Source: Saccoglossus kowalevskii | Taxonomy: Eukaryota > Hemichordata > Enteropneusta > Harrimaniidae | Direction of reading: 5' to 3' | NCBI RefSeq assembly: GCF_000003605.2 | Contig: NW_003138323.1 | Coordinates: 126,035-154,449 of the forward strand | DNA: 28,415 nt | Part shown: positions 10,150 through 19,144 of the stretch, piece by piece | How positions within the stretch are numbered: the stretch's first letter is position 1 | Layout: each line of letters opens with the position of its first letter | Notes under the pieces: generated by a model | What the model was told of the DNA's origin: nothing | Database searches by the model: none | Seen by the model: the letters and a program-made list of their open reading frames with translations, nothing else | Program-made: the position numbers and the translations under genes

Positions 10150-10677
10150 TTGGAGAACTGCTATGTCAAATGAAAATTCTAAATTCAGAACATATTCAAA
10201 ATTTAAAACAAAGTACAATTTGGAGCCTTATTTACCTAATTTGAATGGTGAAAAATGTTCACTAAATTCAGGGTTAGCAGACTTTGTCAATTTTGTAATA
10301 ACTGCATTGAAGATGAGATCCATTTCCTTTTAGATTGTCAAAAATATGAACAGCAGAGATCTCAACTGTTACATAAAATTAAAGTTCCGGCTGACAATAA
10401 CATTTCTTGTTTCACATATTTACTTTCACATCAAGATAAATTAGTTCAACAAGAGATATCAAACTTTATTTCAGCTGCGACCAAAATTAGATTTCTTTAA
10501 TAATTTATTTGTGTTATTTTTTTATACATATTTATTTATTTATTTGCGAATTTTAAGTACATTCATTCTAGTTATTTTCAAAATATTGTCTTGTTAACAA
10601 AAAATCTTTATTGTTGCAAACACCCTATGTAACCTACTCTTTTTTTTACACGGGAACAATAAAGTTCATTCATTCAT
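10150..10677 (+). mobile_element. 5'-truncated LINE copy (reverse transcriptase C terminus plus 3' tail)
   Basis: The copy has three parts. First is a C-terminal reverse-transcriptase segment in two frames (10163-10500). Next is an AT-rich 3' untranslated region of ~150 bases. Last is AATAAAGTTCATTCATTCAT ending at about 10675. Short tandem tails such as (CATT)n are usual for CR1/Jockey-like non-LTR elements. The 5' end of the element is missing, as expected from incomplete target-primed reverse transcription. The clade cannot be fixed from this piece. Confidence 0.75.
10163..10500 (+). pseudogene. LINE reverse transcriptase C-terminal fragment, frameshifted
   Basis: In frame from 10163 the DNA reads KFRTYSKFKTKYNLEPYLPN, the conserved K-L-R-T-Y...F-K...L-E-P-Y-L block near the end of many invertebrate LINE polyproteins. 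The reading then shifts frame near 10250. From 10255 it continues FTKFRVSRLCQFCNNC and EDEIHFLLDCQKYE, a Cys-x2-Cys...His...Cys zinc-knuckle-like terminal motif. The family normally has a His-rich linker of about 15-20 residues between the FRVS-like and R-x-C-x-x-C blocks; it is absent here, indicating an internal deletion. With a frameshift, a deletion and no 5' part, the copy is dead. Homology is by remembered family pattern, not by search. Confidence 0.75.
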
Positions 10678-11819
10678 AATAATAAAATTCGAGTTAAGTT
10701 GAGAAGTAATAATATTACAATATAATATGAATAGGTATTAATTCTAAAGTATTCATTCGTGGTGATATTTCATTACTTAATGATACTGTGCAAGTTACGA
10801 TTGGAAAATGTTTAATAATGGGCATATTGTGTAATACACATGTAAAATCAGTATAGTGAACAATCTGACAGAGATAACGGGACATAGTCCTCTCTATTCA
10901 ACCTCTTTTCACATGCAGGACAAGAACCACGCCAGAATCACACTTACAGGATCCGAAGAAAATGAAGATTAATACATAATAAAACAAGTCATGCATGGCA
11001 CAGTACCCATTATCAAATTTAAGATATATAGTGTTGTTTATAGTAATATAGTTGGAACACAAACATGTCAGAGATATGAATCCAGAAGTTGATGCTTGAT
11101 TATGGTGTTTTTTACCATTAAAATGATTGACATTCAGTCATCTTGTATCTGGTCGTCAAACGAGTACTTGTCCTTGTTGTTCCAGAAATATTGCTCTGAA
11201 CAAGCATTAATTAAAATAATGACCACAGGTCATTCTAAGGTTTACTTGTAACGCATGAGTTAAGAGTTATTAAATGGAAAATGTCGTGCTTGTACAACAA
11301 GTCGACCTATAATTGGTGCTATCAGTGTCAACACAAAATATATGTGCCATGTAATAGAACTTTAATTTTTCTAAAGGATATTTTCTTTCAGTACTATATT
11401 TCTGACAAGTCATCAGAAAGTGTTCCTCGTTCCCAATCAAGTTTTAATTTCATTATATTTTGGCATATTCTGTCTTTACTAAAGTCTTTTTTCTGTGTGT
11501 CTATATTTTCGTATTTCCAAATTATGGTCGCTAATTCCAAATTTCGTATATTAATATTTCTTTTTATAGAGTCTAGCTCATTTAATCTGGAATGTTATGT
11601 ATCTATCTATAGACTGTTTTTAATTTCTTTTAATTTTAGTTCTCGGTTTCCTTTATTTCGGTTCAAATAAATTCTTTCCATAAATTCACATTTTTTGGGA
11701 TATTATTGATCTGTCTGTTTTGTTTGTAAGAATTTACCGGTATATACAAAAACTCTATTGTATATTATTGGGTAGTTTTTGTTCTAGATTAACCTGTTGT
11801 AATTTGTCATCATGGAATC
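10678..11819. other. AT-rich non-coding stretch
   Basis: No gene is supported. The 129-codon frame at 11281-11670 translates to a Phe/Ser/Ile-rich sequence typical of AT-rich DNA. It has no domain or recognisable family, and there are no clear splice sites around it. Confidence 0.5.
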
Positions 11820-12893
11820 CCTTCATGTGTGGCCGCAGGTAACTATCAGGGGGAAATTCTCTCTCTCTGGGGTTCTCCACACTTGTCAGGGGGGAAACTC
11901 GTCTCGTCTCTCTATCGCGTCCCCTTGAGGTACGGGATCGGGAAAGTCACTTATACTTTACAGTCAAATAAGGCACACACAACGAAATACGTTTCAGCTC
12001 TCGTCTTAGTCGATCTTTTGGAGCACTCTATAAGACACAGCGCCCTGGGGAAAAGTCCCCAAGACTCTCACAAGGCTGAACCAAGACTCGCCCAAGACTG
12101 GACTGCCTCAAGGCTCGCCCCTGGAGTGGACTCTCGACTCGACTGCTCCCTCGACTTTCGACTGCGTCTATCGTGGAGTATTCGCCAAGACCAACTCAAA
12201 CTCTCTTTATTCATTTTCAAAACTCTAACCAATTACAAAGCAGTAAAAAGACTCTAGGGCGTAACCTTCAATCATAAAGCCAATCACACTAAGTACTGAA
12301 TACGTCATATCTTTTGATTAATCGTTCACTACATTAATAACTATGGATATAAACTGTCAGAATGAGTAGTCTAAAAAGCGGTGGTTATCTGGTAATTAGT
12401 TCCAAATCACTGAGCCAAGTTCCGTCCAAAACTTCAAATAGGCCTACACGATGACAGACATGACACAGCAATTCGCTAATAATCAGTTAATTAAGTCGGT
12501 TAACAGATACGCAAAAACAAATTCATGACATAACTACTAGAGGCCTTCAAGAGGGGAGGGTCTGCAACTATTCACTGGGCCCTAAAGTTCAATACATACT
12601 GATCAGTCACCCACGTGTCATGTTTGCGACTGAAACAGTCTTACAATGTTTTCCTAGGCTGGTTGGTATCATGAGGACCGCCCTCCCCCCCGAAAAGTTA
12701 GAACAGAGAACTCGCCAACTGAAGGTGATTTGAATCCATTCCCAGAATATCTACAAAGTACTAGTATATTATGGGATATGAACACTAAGCCAAATTCTGG
12801 CCCTCTAACAGTACAAAGCTGACAGAGGCTCTAGCCTAAACCGGAGGAAGCTAAGCTGTACTAAATTGGAAAATCATTCATAATTTTAGTACG

Positions 12894-12913
12894 AACCACG
12901 TTAAGACGTGGTT
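12894..12913. repeat. Perfect 8 bp hairpin
   Basis: AACCACGT and ACGTGGTT are perfect reverse complements around a TAAG loop. It is followed by TTTCAGCTCG (12913-12922), which recurs inverted as CGAGCTGAAA at 13053-13062, so this hairpin begins a ~170 base inverted-repeat cluster at the right end of the GC-richer block. Confidence 0.7.
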
Positions 12914-13002
12914 TCAGCTCGTGCCGGAAAAGGTGTTAATCCTTAAGCTGGCGAAAAGATTATTGTCGTTGTGTGCAGACAGAGGCGAGGATATAACTGT
13001 AC

Positions 13003-13035
13003 CACAGTCTCTCTATAGTCTATAGAGGGACTGTG
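13003..13035. repeat. 33 bp near-perfect palindrome
   Basis: CACAGTCTCTCTATAG and CTATAGAGGGACTGTG form 16-base arms around a single central T at 13019. The only departure is a T opposite G, which still pairs in RNA. Arms this close to perfect suggest a transposon terminus or a fold-back centre rather than chance. Confidence 0.85.
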
Positions 13036-13065
13036 ACCGGACCCACTTGGTTCGAGCTGAAATCA

Positions 13066-14067
13066 ATTCCTCACTTGACAACCTGCTCATAATTATCTCA
13101 ATATTTCATGTAACAAACTGATTTTTTTCATTAAATTAAAACATCTGAACATTCTGCTATTATTATTTGTCTTTCTTTCCCTAACAACCGATTGTTTTCA
13201 GCACGTGCCAACTTGTGAATTCTGAACGCCGCAGTATATGTAAAATTAAAATAATCCGTACGGTAATGGTACACGTTTTTGTAAACCTATTATAATATAG
13301 GTACACGTCAAATTAGCAAGATAAGACCCAGCTGTGATGTCTCGTGAATATATAGGTAATATATATATTTATATATAGCAAGATAAGGTACCAGAGCTGG
13401 GGCATCTCTTTGATTTCGGAAATCGTGAATTCTTATTTATTAGATCGATATTAGATAGGCTTAGACTTATGGATGGATTATGTAGAAGATTTTTAAAAAT
13501 AAATAGAAAATTCAAGGTGATGCAGAAAAGCTCAGAAAATAACTGAAGAAACACTTCAATTAAAAACAACATGTGAGTACTTACAAGCAGCTGAGAAAAT
13601 GTTACACAATTCAATATTTTTAAAATAATTGGCGAATGCTAAATTTGATAATTAATTAAAAGGTAAAATGTAACATAAAGTTTAAACAAATATAACAAAA
13701 GCAAAACTTCGACAGAAAGTGTTCTCTGCAGGTTATCATAAGTTATAAATTTAAATAAAATTATATACGAGAATTATTAAAAGGTTGAAAAAGAAATGTT
13801 GTTCCACTTCGTTATAGTAAATGAATATACTACTTATTAGTATAAAATTAAAATAATTATTGATTGAAATATAGATCATATAGTGCAATCACATTGTTCA
13901 AGTGTATTTTTAAACTTATCGTCCAGTTCACTGAATTACCCCAGAGGCGAATCCTAGGTTTGCAGTCCTTTGCGTAATTTAAAAATGCTTCGCAGCAGCG
14001 GCTGAGTATCTGCAAAATAAATGTAAGTGATATAAATACATGAAACGTCTGCAGACAAGTATATGAA
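13066..14067. other. AT-rich non-coding stretch
   Basis: No gene is recognised. TAGCAAGATAAG occurs at 13314 and again at 13377, flanking a TA-rich run (13350-13376). The minus strand has a splice-acceptor-like TTTATTTTGCAG and the plus strand a GTAAGT at about 14021, but neither borders a convincing exon. Confidence 0.45.
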
Positions 14068-14390
14068 GTGTTTGGACAGTTTCGCGCCCAACAAAGAGTC
14101 ATGTATGCCAGGCGTATTCTCGGGCGGAGATACGTCACAGAACGTCCCATGATTCTAAGACGCGAACCACTACTGTACAATGTATTTCTATGGGCTCTGT
14201 GCAAGCCTAGCCTGACAAGGTCGCCTGATTTGCGCCCTCCGCGGTGCTTCAAACCCAGCACAGTTAGTGTGATGCCGTTCGGTCGACGAAGGCGCCACTC
14301 ACGCCTACATGTCAGGTTATGTGCGAGCCGTTTTCACCGTGATGGTTGCAAGACGGTGCCCCTGATTGCTCAAAAAGTGTGACCATTTTT
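14068..14390. other. GC- and CpG-richer segment open on both strands, unidentified
   Basis: Frames are open on the plus strand (14068-14382, Arg-rich) and the minus strand (13857-14261) through the same CpG-rich DNA. Neither translation resembles a known family. Overlapping antiparallel openness is expected when GC-rich DNA has few stops. It directly abuts the composite element to the right, so it could be a SINE or part of that element. A TGGGTTTGAAGC run on the minus strand only weakly resembles a pol III B box. Confidence 0.35.
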
Positions 14391-14424
14391 GACTCCCGTG
14401 TGCGAAGCACACAAAAAGGGAGTC
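14391..14424 (+). repeat. Nested hairpin at left end of composite element
   Basis: GACTCCC (14391-14397) pairs with GGGAGTC (14418-14424). GTGTGC pairs with GCACAC inside it, with a GAA loop and an A-rich bulge on one side. The hairpin overlaps the terminal inverted repeat, so the two ends of the element could pair either locally or with each other. Confidence 0.8.
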
Positions 14425-15494
14425 TTTGCAGTTAGTGTGTCTGTCTGTGTGTCGGTGTGTGTGTGTGTCTGTTCCACTGATATCTCAAGAACCATACATT
14501 GATTTTTGATGACACTTAGTGCATAGGTGCTCTGGGCCAATGCGCAGATTTGATTAGGTTTTGGTAAAAATCCATGCATATTAATTACCTAATTTGCAGA
14601 TATCTAAAGAACCACTCATTGGATTTTGATGAAACTTGGCACATAGATGCTCTGAACTAATGCGCAGATTTGATTAGTTTTGGGTAAAAATCTGTGCAAT
14701 ATTAATTATCTAATTTGCATAATGATTAATCAATTTTTGACTTTTCCACTGATATCTCAAGTACTAATCATCACATTTCAATAAAACTTGGTACATAGAT
14801 ATCATAGGACACTGCACGGACCTGATAGTATTTAGTGTAATAATAGTACATATTAATTACCTAATTTGCATAATTAATTAATGTTCAGCTTTTGATATTT
14901 CAATTACTGATCATCATATTTCAATGAGACTTGCTACATAGATCCACTAGGACTATGCAGAGACCTGATTAGTTTTAGGGTAAATAATTGTGGATATATT
15001 AATTACCTAATTCGCATAATGGGTTCATTTTTTCCATGAATGTTCCACTGATATATAAAGAACCACTAATTGGATTTTAATGAAATCATCATCACATTTC
15101 AATGAACCTAGGACTATGCAGAGACCCAATTAGTTTTTGGTAAATATTTATGCTTATTAATCACTTAACACTGATATCTCAATTACTGATGATCACATTT
15201 GAATAATATTTGGTACATAAATGCTGTAGAACAATAGACAGGCCCGATTAATTTTGGGTTGAAATTTGTTCATATTAATTCTCTAATAATAATTCATAGT
15301 TTTTTTGTTCTAATCACATTTCAATGAAACTTGTTACATAGATATTACATTACGCAGGCCTTATTAGTTTTACACTCAAGTCTGTTCATATCAGTTACCT
15401 GATTTACATAATTAGTTTTCAGCTATTCAATCAATATCTCAAGTAATTTTAAATTATTTTTAATGTGTTTTCAATACTTTCAGCACACGGGAGT
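14391..15494. mobile_element. Composite MITE-like element: inverted ends around degenerate tandem repeats
   Basis: The left end ACTCCCGTGTGC (14392-14403) and the right end GCACACGGGAGT (15483-15494) are perfect 12 bp inverted repeats. Just inside the left end lie a hairpin and a GT-rich run. The core has about eight degenerate units of ~120-155 bp. Each carries GATATCTCAAG(A/T)AC, a TTTCAATGAAACTTGGTACATAGAT-like part (split by variants), and ATTAATTACCTAATTTGCATAAT. Terminal inverted repeats with a variable tandem core resemble the pearl family of bivalves and Helentron-type non-autonomous elements. That relation is inference from architecture. No coding capacity was seen. Confidence 0.7.
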
Positions 15495-17479
15495 TCTTTC
15501 TAAGCTTTCTTTGATTATAATTGGATAGTGGCAAAATCTATACCCATATTTATACCAAAGTACCATTACTGTCATCACTGTTTATTCCGAATAAAACAGT
15601 TATCGTATTTGCTCTATTAGAAGAGCATCTCCAATAGAAGCACATGTAAGCCAACAGTTGCATTGTATATTGATTTTTTAAAATATGTATTTTGACCATA
15701 GAAACACCTCTGTCACTTACATAAGACCATATTATTAACACAGTGTTCAGGTTATTTGTACCAAAATGGAAAAATATTACCGATACTTATACCTAAAAAC
15801 CAAAAAACGAGACCCATTTCAGGGGCACGTCTCCATTAGGCAAGTTTTATGTAACCCCCACACCACGAGAATACCAATAATTGGCGATCAACACTTATTG
15901 TGGGTGTTACGTCATCGGATCGTGACTGGTACGGACTCGAAAGGTTATAACAAGAATTGTAGCATAATGCTACTGGGACCAAATCCAATGTTTCCCCAGG
16001 AGATTTGATCAAAAATTCAAAACCAAAGTAAGACTCAACTTCCATAGTCACTCTTTAACTTGAATATCGATTCATAACTTCGATAATTATCGGATAATTA
16101 TCTGCGAATTCAAAACCAACGTGAAATTCGACTCTCCTAGTGACTCCACTTCAATACTTCAATAAATATATTCAAAACAAAAGCCAGAATCGCCTTCCTT
16201 GGTGACTGTGTCTATATCGATCTAAAAATTTGATACTCAGGAACTGCACCCGCTTTTCCAAAATATTCAAATGTTTACACCGTTTATTAAGAAAATGCTA
16301 AATACCTGTACAATAACGTATTTTTAGTAAGCAAATAACACCGAATAAACGGCAAGGTAAAGACTATGTCTAATTATAGTAAACACGTACTGCGTGTGTG
16401 ACTCGAACCGGCGCTCGCGTACGTACGTATTTTTAGGATATTCTAGCGATGTTTGGTTTTCGTTTTACGATTGGCGAATTCGAGTATCACCGGGAAAAAC
16501 AAATTACAAAATTAAAATTACAGATCTTTGGTCCAATTTTGCCATTTCCCCGATTCTTATGGCCTATATATTTTGGTGACATATAAGGGTTTTACGTCAT
16601 GAGAGTGCTCTAACCATACTAATTTAAATTTTGGCACTGTATGAACATATTATTATACGGCTATTATATGGGTAAAAACAGACGAAGACGTTTGGTCGCG
16701 TCTGTTCATTGGGAGGAATAAATATGCTAATATGGTAGCTCGTGAGTAGGTTTTGATCAACCAATATGACAGTGAATACGACGTCAAAGTCTGCCTCAAA
16801 TTTGTTTGGTGTGCAACATACATTATGTTACGCTCGGTCTTGGAAAAAGACATAACGCAGGGCTCTTATCTGTTGTATCTATATCTATGCAAAACTATCT
16901 ATTTTAATTGGATGTCATTGACCACTATGGGCGCTTTTCAAATTAACAAACCAAATGTGTTGACGTTTTACTCGGCTGAACATACTATACGAGTAATTTA
17001 TTTTGACTATCAACGTGCCGCGGTGTATTGGTCATGAGAAATGCGCCTCCTAATTCTTTTTGAATTCCATATGGCACACGTCCACGTACAATTCACTAGG
17101 CAGTTTACGAGTTGAGCAGCCAACTGACGTGAGCAAAGGCTTTGGGTTATCTATGCTGTTTACGTTAACGGCGCCCTCTCACTACTGGAATTACCTGTGT
17201 ATAGTAATTTGATATTCACGCTTCCCTTTCACGCACTATCATATAAATTGACATACAGGCGTTGTCATACATGATATAAGCACCCGGTTGCAAAATCTGT
17301 TCGCTTCTGTTGCATTTTAATATCGGGCGATTAAAAGGTCGTGTCTTCCCATTTTCTTAACCATACCCCGCGTGGACTCCACGGTTGATGTCAATAATAA
17401 GATTGAACGTCTAATGGCACAGACGTCAGCACATGTCCATATATGAATATCCTTCTAGGGTAATACCGATTAATGCGTA
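15495..17479. other. Non-coding sequence with short degenerate repeats
   Basis: A reverse-oriented relative of the CTTCTATTA repeat occurs at 15611-15643. Three degenerate copies of ATTCAAAACCAA followed by a GACTC...TAGTGACT-like block start near 16013, 16106 and 16169. The small frames at 15766-16008, 16394-16579 and 16753-17037 resemble no family. CpG frequency rises gradually towards the PKG exon. Confidence 0.5.
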
Positions 17480-17599
17480 ACTGTCTTTTGATTGTCATCG
17501 AACCAGCATCGCAATTACAAGTACGTTTTTCGCGTGACGACTTGACTGAAGATTAAAGATTGAAAAAATTGTCGCTGATATAACTGTCGCGATTGTGTT

Positions 17600-17609
17600 C
17601 CATATAAGG
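17600..17609 (+). promoter_or_regulatory. CArG box (SRF-type)
   Basis: CCATATAAGG is a perfect CC(A/T)6GG site, four bases before the first SOX-OCT composite and about 290 bases upstream of the PKG start codon. SRF drives muscle and contractile genes, a setting in which PKG acts. A chance match is quite possible in this AT-rich DNA. Confidence 0.4.
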
Positions 17610-17613
17610 TGAC

Positions 17614-17628
17614 TATTGTTATGCAAAT
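17614..17628 (+). promoter_or_regulatory. SOX-OCT-like composite site 1
   Basis: TATTGTTATGCAAAT contains a SOX half-site joined to a perfect POU octamer, matching C(A/T)TTGTTATGCAAAT except for the first base. It is identical to composite 2. The flanks differ (GAC before, TGTAA after), so the match is not part of a longer local duplication. Confidence 0.6.
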
Positions 17629-17718
17629 TGTAATTAGTAAAAGAAAAATATATATATATATTGCTTGTGCTTGCCCCTCCCGTCCCCTGTGCACTCACCG
17701 ACTTGCAGCGTGCATGAA

Positions 17719-17733
17719 TATTGTTATGCAAAT
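17719..17733 (+). promoter_or_regulatory. SOX-OCT-like composite site 2
   Basis: The same 15-mer TATTGTTATGCAAAT, exactly 105 bases after composite 1 and about 160 bases before the start codon. It is followed within 6 bases by the ETS-like ACCGGAAAT and overlaps an AP-1-like TGAGTAA. SOX and POU co-binding at such sites is well known in vertebrates; activity here is inferred. Confidence 0.6.
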
Positions 17734-17738
17734 GAGTA

Positions 17739-17747
17739 ACCGGAAAT
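17739..17747 (+). promoter_or_regulatory. ETS-like site
   Basis: ACCGGAAAT has the GGAA core with a favourable ACC flank. It lies five bases downstream of SOX-OCT composite 2. Supportive only as part of the cluster. Confidence 0.3.
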
Positions 17748-17840
17748 CGCTCACTGTATCGTTCGTGTCCTTCGCCCACTCAGTCACTGCGTTCACTGAG
17801 TACGGTGATCGCAAAGTCCTGCCTGTAGTACACATACCGT

Positions 17841-17857
17841 GCTGTCTTTCTTACAGG
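17841..17857 (+). other. Candidate 3' splice site in the 5' UTR
   Basis: GCTGTCTTTCTTACAG|G is a strong acceptor consensus: a pyrimidine tract, then ACAG, then G. It lies 38 bases before the PKG start codon. A second, weaker one (CTCTCCCGCAG|TC, ending at 17892) lies two bases before the ATG. Either would imply an upstream non-coding exon and place the left half of the window inside a 5' UTR intron. If neither is used, transcription starts locally. Confidence 0.4.
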
Positions 17858-17894
17858 GGTGTAGTAGTCTGGGGTCGCCGACTCTCCCGCAGTC

Positions 17895-18175
17895 ATGGGC
17901 AGCTTACAGGAAATGCGAAAGGTATTGCAGCAAAAGAATGATACAATAAGTAAGTTAGAAAAACAACTTAAGCTGAAAGATGACGAATTGGCAGAACTTC
18001 GGACTAAACTGGATAAATTTAAGTCGATTTTACCTGCTACTCAACCGATGCCGGGGATACATGGCGCCGAGCGTAAACGTATACGTGGGACAGGTATCTC
18101 CGCCGAGCCACAAGCCTTGAAATCGGTAAAAGAAATCACCCAACAACAAGTCAAGAAATACCCGAAAGGACGCAG
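17895..18175 (+). CDS. PRKG1: cGMP-dependent protein kinase I, first coding exon (partial gene)
   Basis: This exon encodes the N-terminal 93 residues plus two bases of codon 94 of a cytosolic NO/cGMP-activated Ser/Thr kinase. Residues 4-46 form a leucine zipper with L4, L11, I18, L25, L32, L39 and L46 every seven residues, and a second stripe M7, L21, L35, F42. This is the homodimerisation and partner-docking region. A basic stretch RKRIRG (60-65) and GISAEP (67-72) are the autoinhibitory pseudosubstrate segment of PKG I. The MG-S-L start and L-D-K-F resemble mammalian PKG I-beta; F42 stands where I-alpha has its redox Cys. The exon ends in YPKGR plus AG, so the split codon AG|N can encode the Ser that follows here in PKG I (S-K-D-L). 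The start is the first ATG after in-frame TAG TAG, with G at -3 and +4. cGMP-binding and kinase exons lie beyond the window. Confidence 0.93.
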
Positions 18176-18181
18176 GTAAGA
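18173..18181 (+). other. PRKG1: 5' splice donor of PKG exon 1
   Basis: CAG|GTAAGA is a full match to the metazoan donor consensus. It falls where the PKG I family has its conserved first intron, in phase 2. Without splicing the frame stops at once (TAA at 18177-18179), so the donor must be used for a functional product. Confidence 0.93.
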
Positions 18182-18956
18182 AATTTTCATGTTACGTACC
18201 AAAGGTCAATCGTTTCAATTTAATGGTGTGCGAGCAAGGAACCTGATTCTGTAAAGGTAACTCCACGTATATGTTGACAACATCCGTCACTAAACTTTGG
18301 ACTTGTTGGCGATGCAGATCCGATCCATCGCGTTCATGATACTAACTGAGATGTGCTCGCATCTTATTAGCTTTATAGCGATTTGTGCTAAATACGATCA
18401 CAAGTACTCGGTGTAGCGTTTCATTTGGCGTGTCATGTGTAGACTGTATCGAAAGCAATCACGACTGAGTCCTGTTCAAGGTGATTCAAGATCTGTGTTT
18501 AAATTCATATTTCCATCACAATTGTCATTTGAGCGAGCGCTGTCTTTGCGTGTAAGACGAGCATGCAGATCGTACAAGACGGCACTTCGGGATAACACTA
18601 CTGTACGTTTCTATTGATCGCGCATGGCTTTTGAAAAAAACAAAACAATTTATAATAGTAGCCACTACAAACCTCCTTCGTGGAGTGTTCCCAATAATCG
18701 ATCCCGCTAAAAATGACTATTAAACGTATGATATGTTTTAAATGAGTTTTTTGAGAAGAGAAGGGGAATCCTGATTTGTGTTTGCCAGGGGGCGATCGGG
18801 AGTTGTGGTTGTCACTAGTGGAAACGAGCACTGGCAGTTCACGTTGCAGCATTCATAATACAGTATTCCCCGAGGTTGGTTTCAGTTGACAAGCTCTATT
18901 GTTAAAATAACTCTCACCTCGTACTTTAGAATTTCTTCCAGTTCGAACATCATATG

Positions 18957-18977
18957 TAGTGTTGAATTTCAACACTA
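18957..18977. repeat. Perfect 21 bp palindrome
   Basis: TAGTGTTGAA and TTCAACACTA are exact reverse complements around a single T at 18967. It may be a palindromic protein-binding site or a cruciform centre. Confidence 0.85.
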
Positions 18978-19144
18978 GGGCAGATATGCTCTTTATGGCT
19001 ACCTATTATTTTGCACACTTACCCTTCCGTTTTTCGGCAAACAAACAATACGACAAATCATTTGAAATATGTTTGCAGTCTACTCTAATAGCCTTTTAAT
19101 TAATCGTGATTTATGACTCATTGGTGGAGTTGGTAGACCTGTAA

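Larger units (their letters stand above)
11820..13065. other. GC-richer block of unknown origin, possible transposable element or LTR remnant
   Basis: Composition changes sharply at about 11820 and returns to AT-rich after about 13065. The block includes a CT-rich, AAGACTCnC-rich low-complexity run at 12060-12190. The minus strand carries AATAAAG at about 12210, and its edge at 11826 reads ...CCACACA, which could be an LTR terminus. The other end is a cluster of strong palindromes. The 142-codon frame at 11829-12257 is a low-complexity shadow. No reverse transcriptase, integrase or transposase motif was seen, so the element type is open. Confidence 0.3.
17480..17894 (+). promoter_or_regulatory. 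PRKG1: Probable promoter / 5' UTR region of the PKG gene
   Basis: The segment directly precedes the PKG start codon and is richer in CpG than the rest of the window. In order it holds a CArG box (17600), SOX-OCT composite 1 (17614), a TATA-like AAATATATATATATATT run (17647-17663), a pyrimidine-rich CCCCTCCCGTCCCC run (~17673-17686), SOX-OCT composite 2 (17719), an ETS-like ACCGGAAAT (17739) and an Inr-like CCACTCAGTCACT (17776-17788). TAG TAG at 17862-17867 lies in frame upstream of the ATG, so the coding frame does not extend left in a contiguous transcript. The transcription start itself is not visible. Confidence 0.55.

Noticed and set aside
11281-11670. 129-codon Phe/Ser/Ile-rich frame as a membrane protein
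   Set aside because: The hydrophobicity reflects T-rich DNA. There are no defined membrane segments and no supporting signals.
11829-12257. 142-codon plus-strand frame as a protein-coding exon
   Set aside because: It covers a low-complexity AAGACTC/GACTCGACT tract inside a repeat-like block and shows no recognisable domain.
14230-14300. tRNA-derived SINE promoter on the minus strand
   Set aside because: Only a loose B-box-like TGGGTTTGAAGC is seen; no convincing A box or tRNA fold.
13857-14382. Overlapping antiparallel frames as two genes
   Set aside because: Both are open only because the DNA is GC-rich. The translations are Arg-rich or mixed with no family resemblance.
17895-17915. N-terminal Met-Gly of the PKG exon as an N-myristoylation signal, as in PKG II
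   Set aside because: The residues after G2 (S-L-Q-E-M) lack the small or Ser/Thr residue usually needed at position 6, and the exon is PKG I-like, not PKG II-like.
17609-17941. 110-codon frame overlapping the PKG promoter and start
   Set aside because: It is out of frame with the clear PKG exon, crosses the TATA-like and promoter sites, and its translation resembles nothing.
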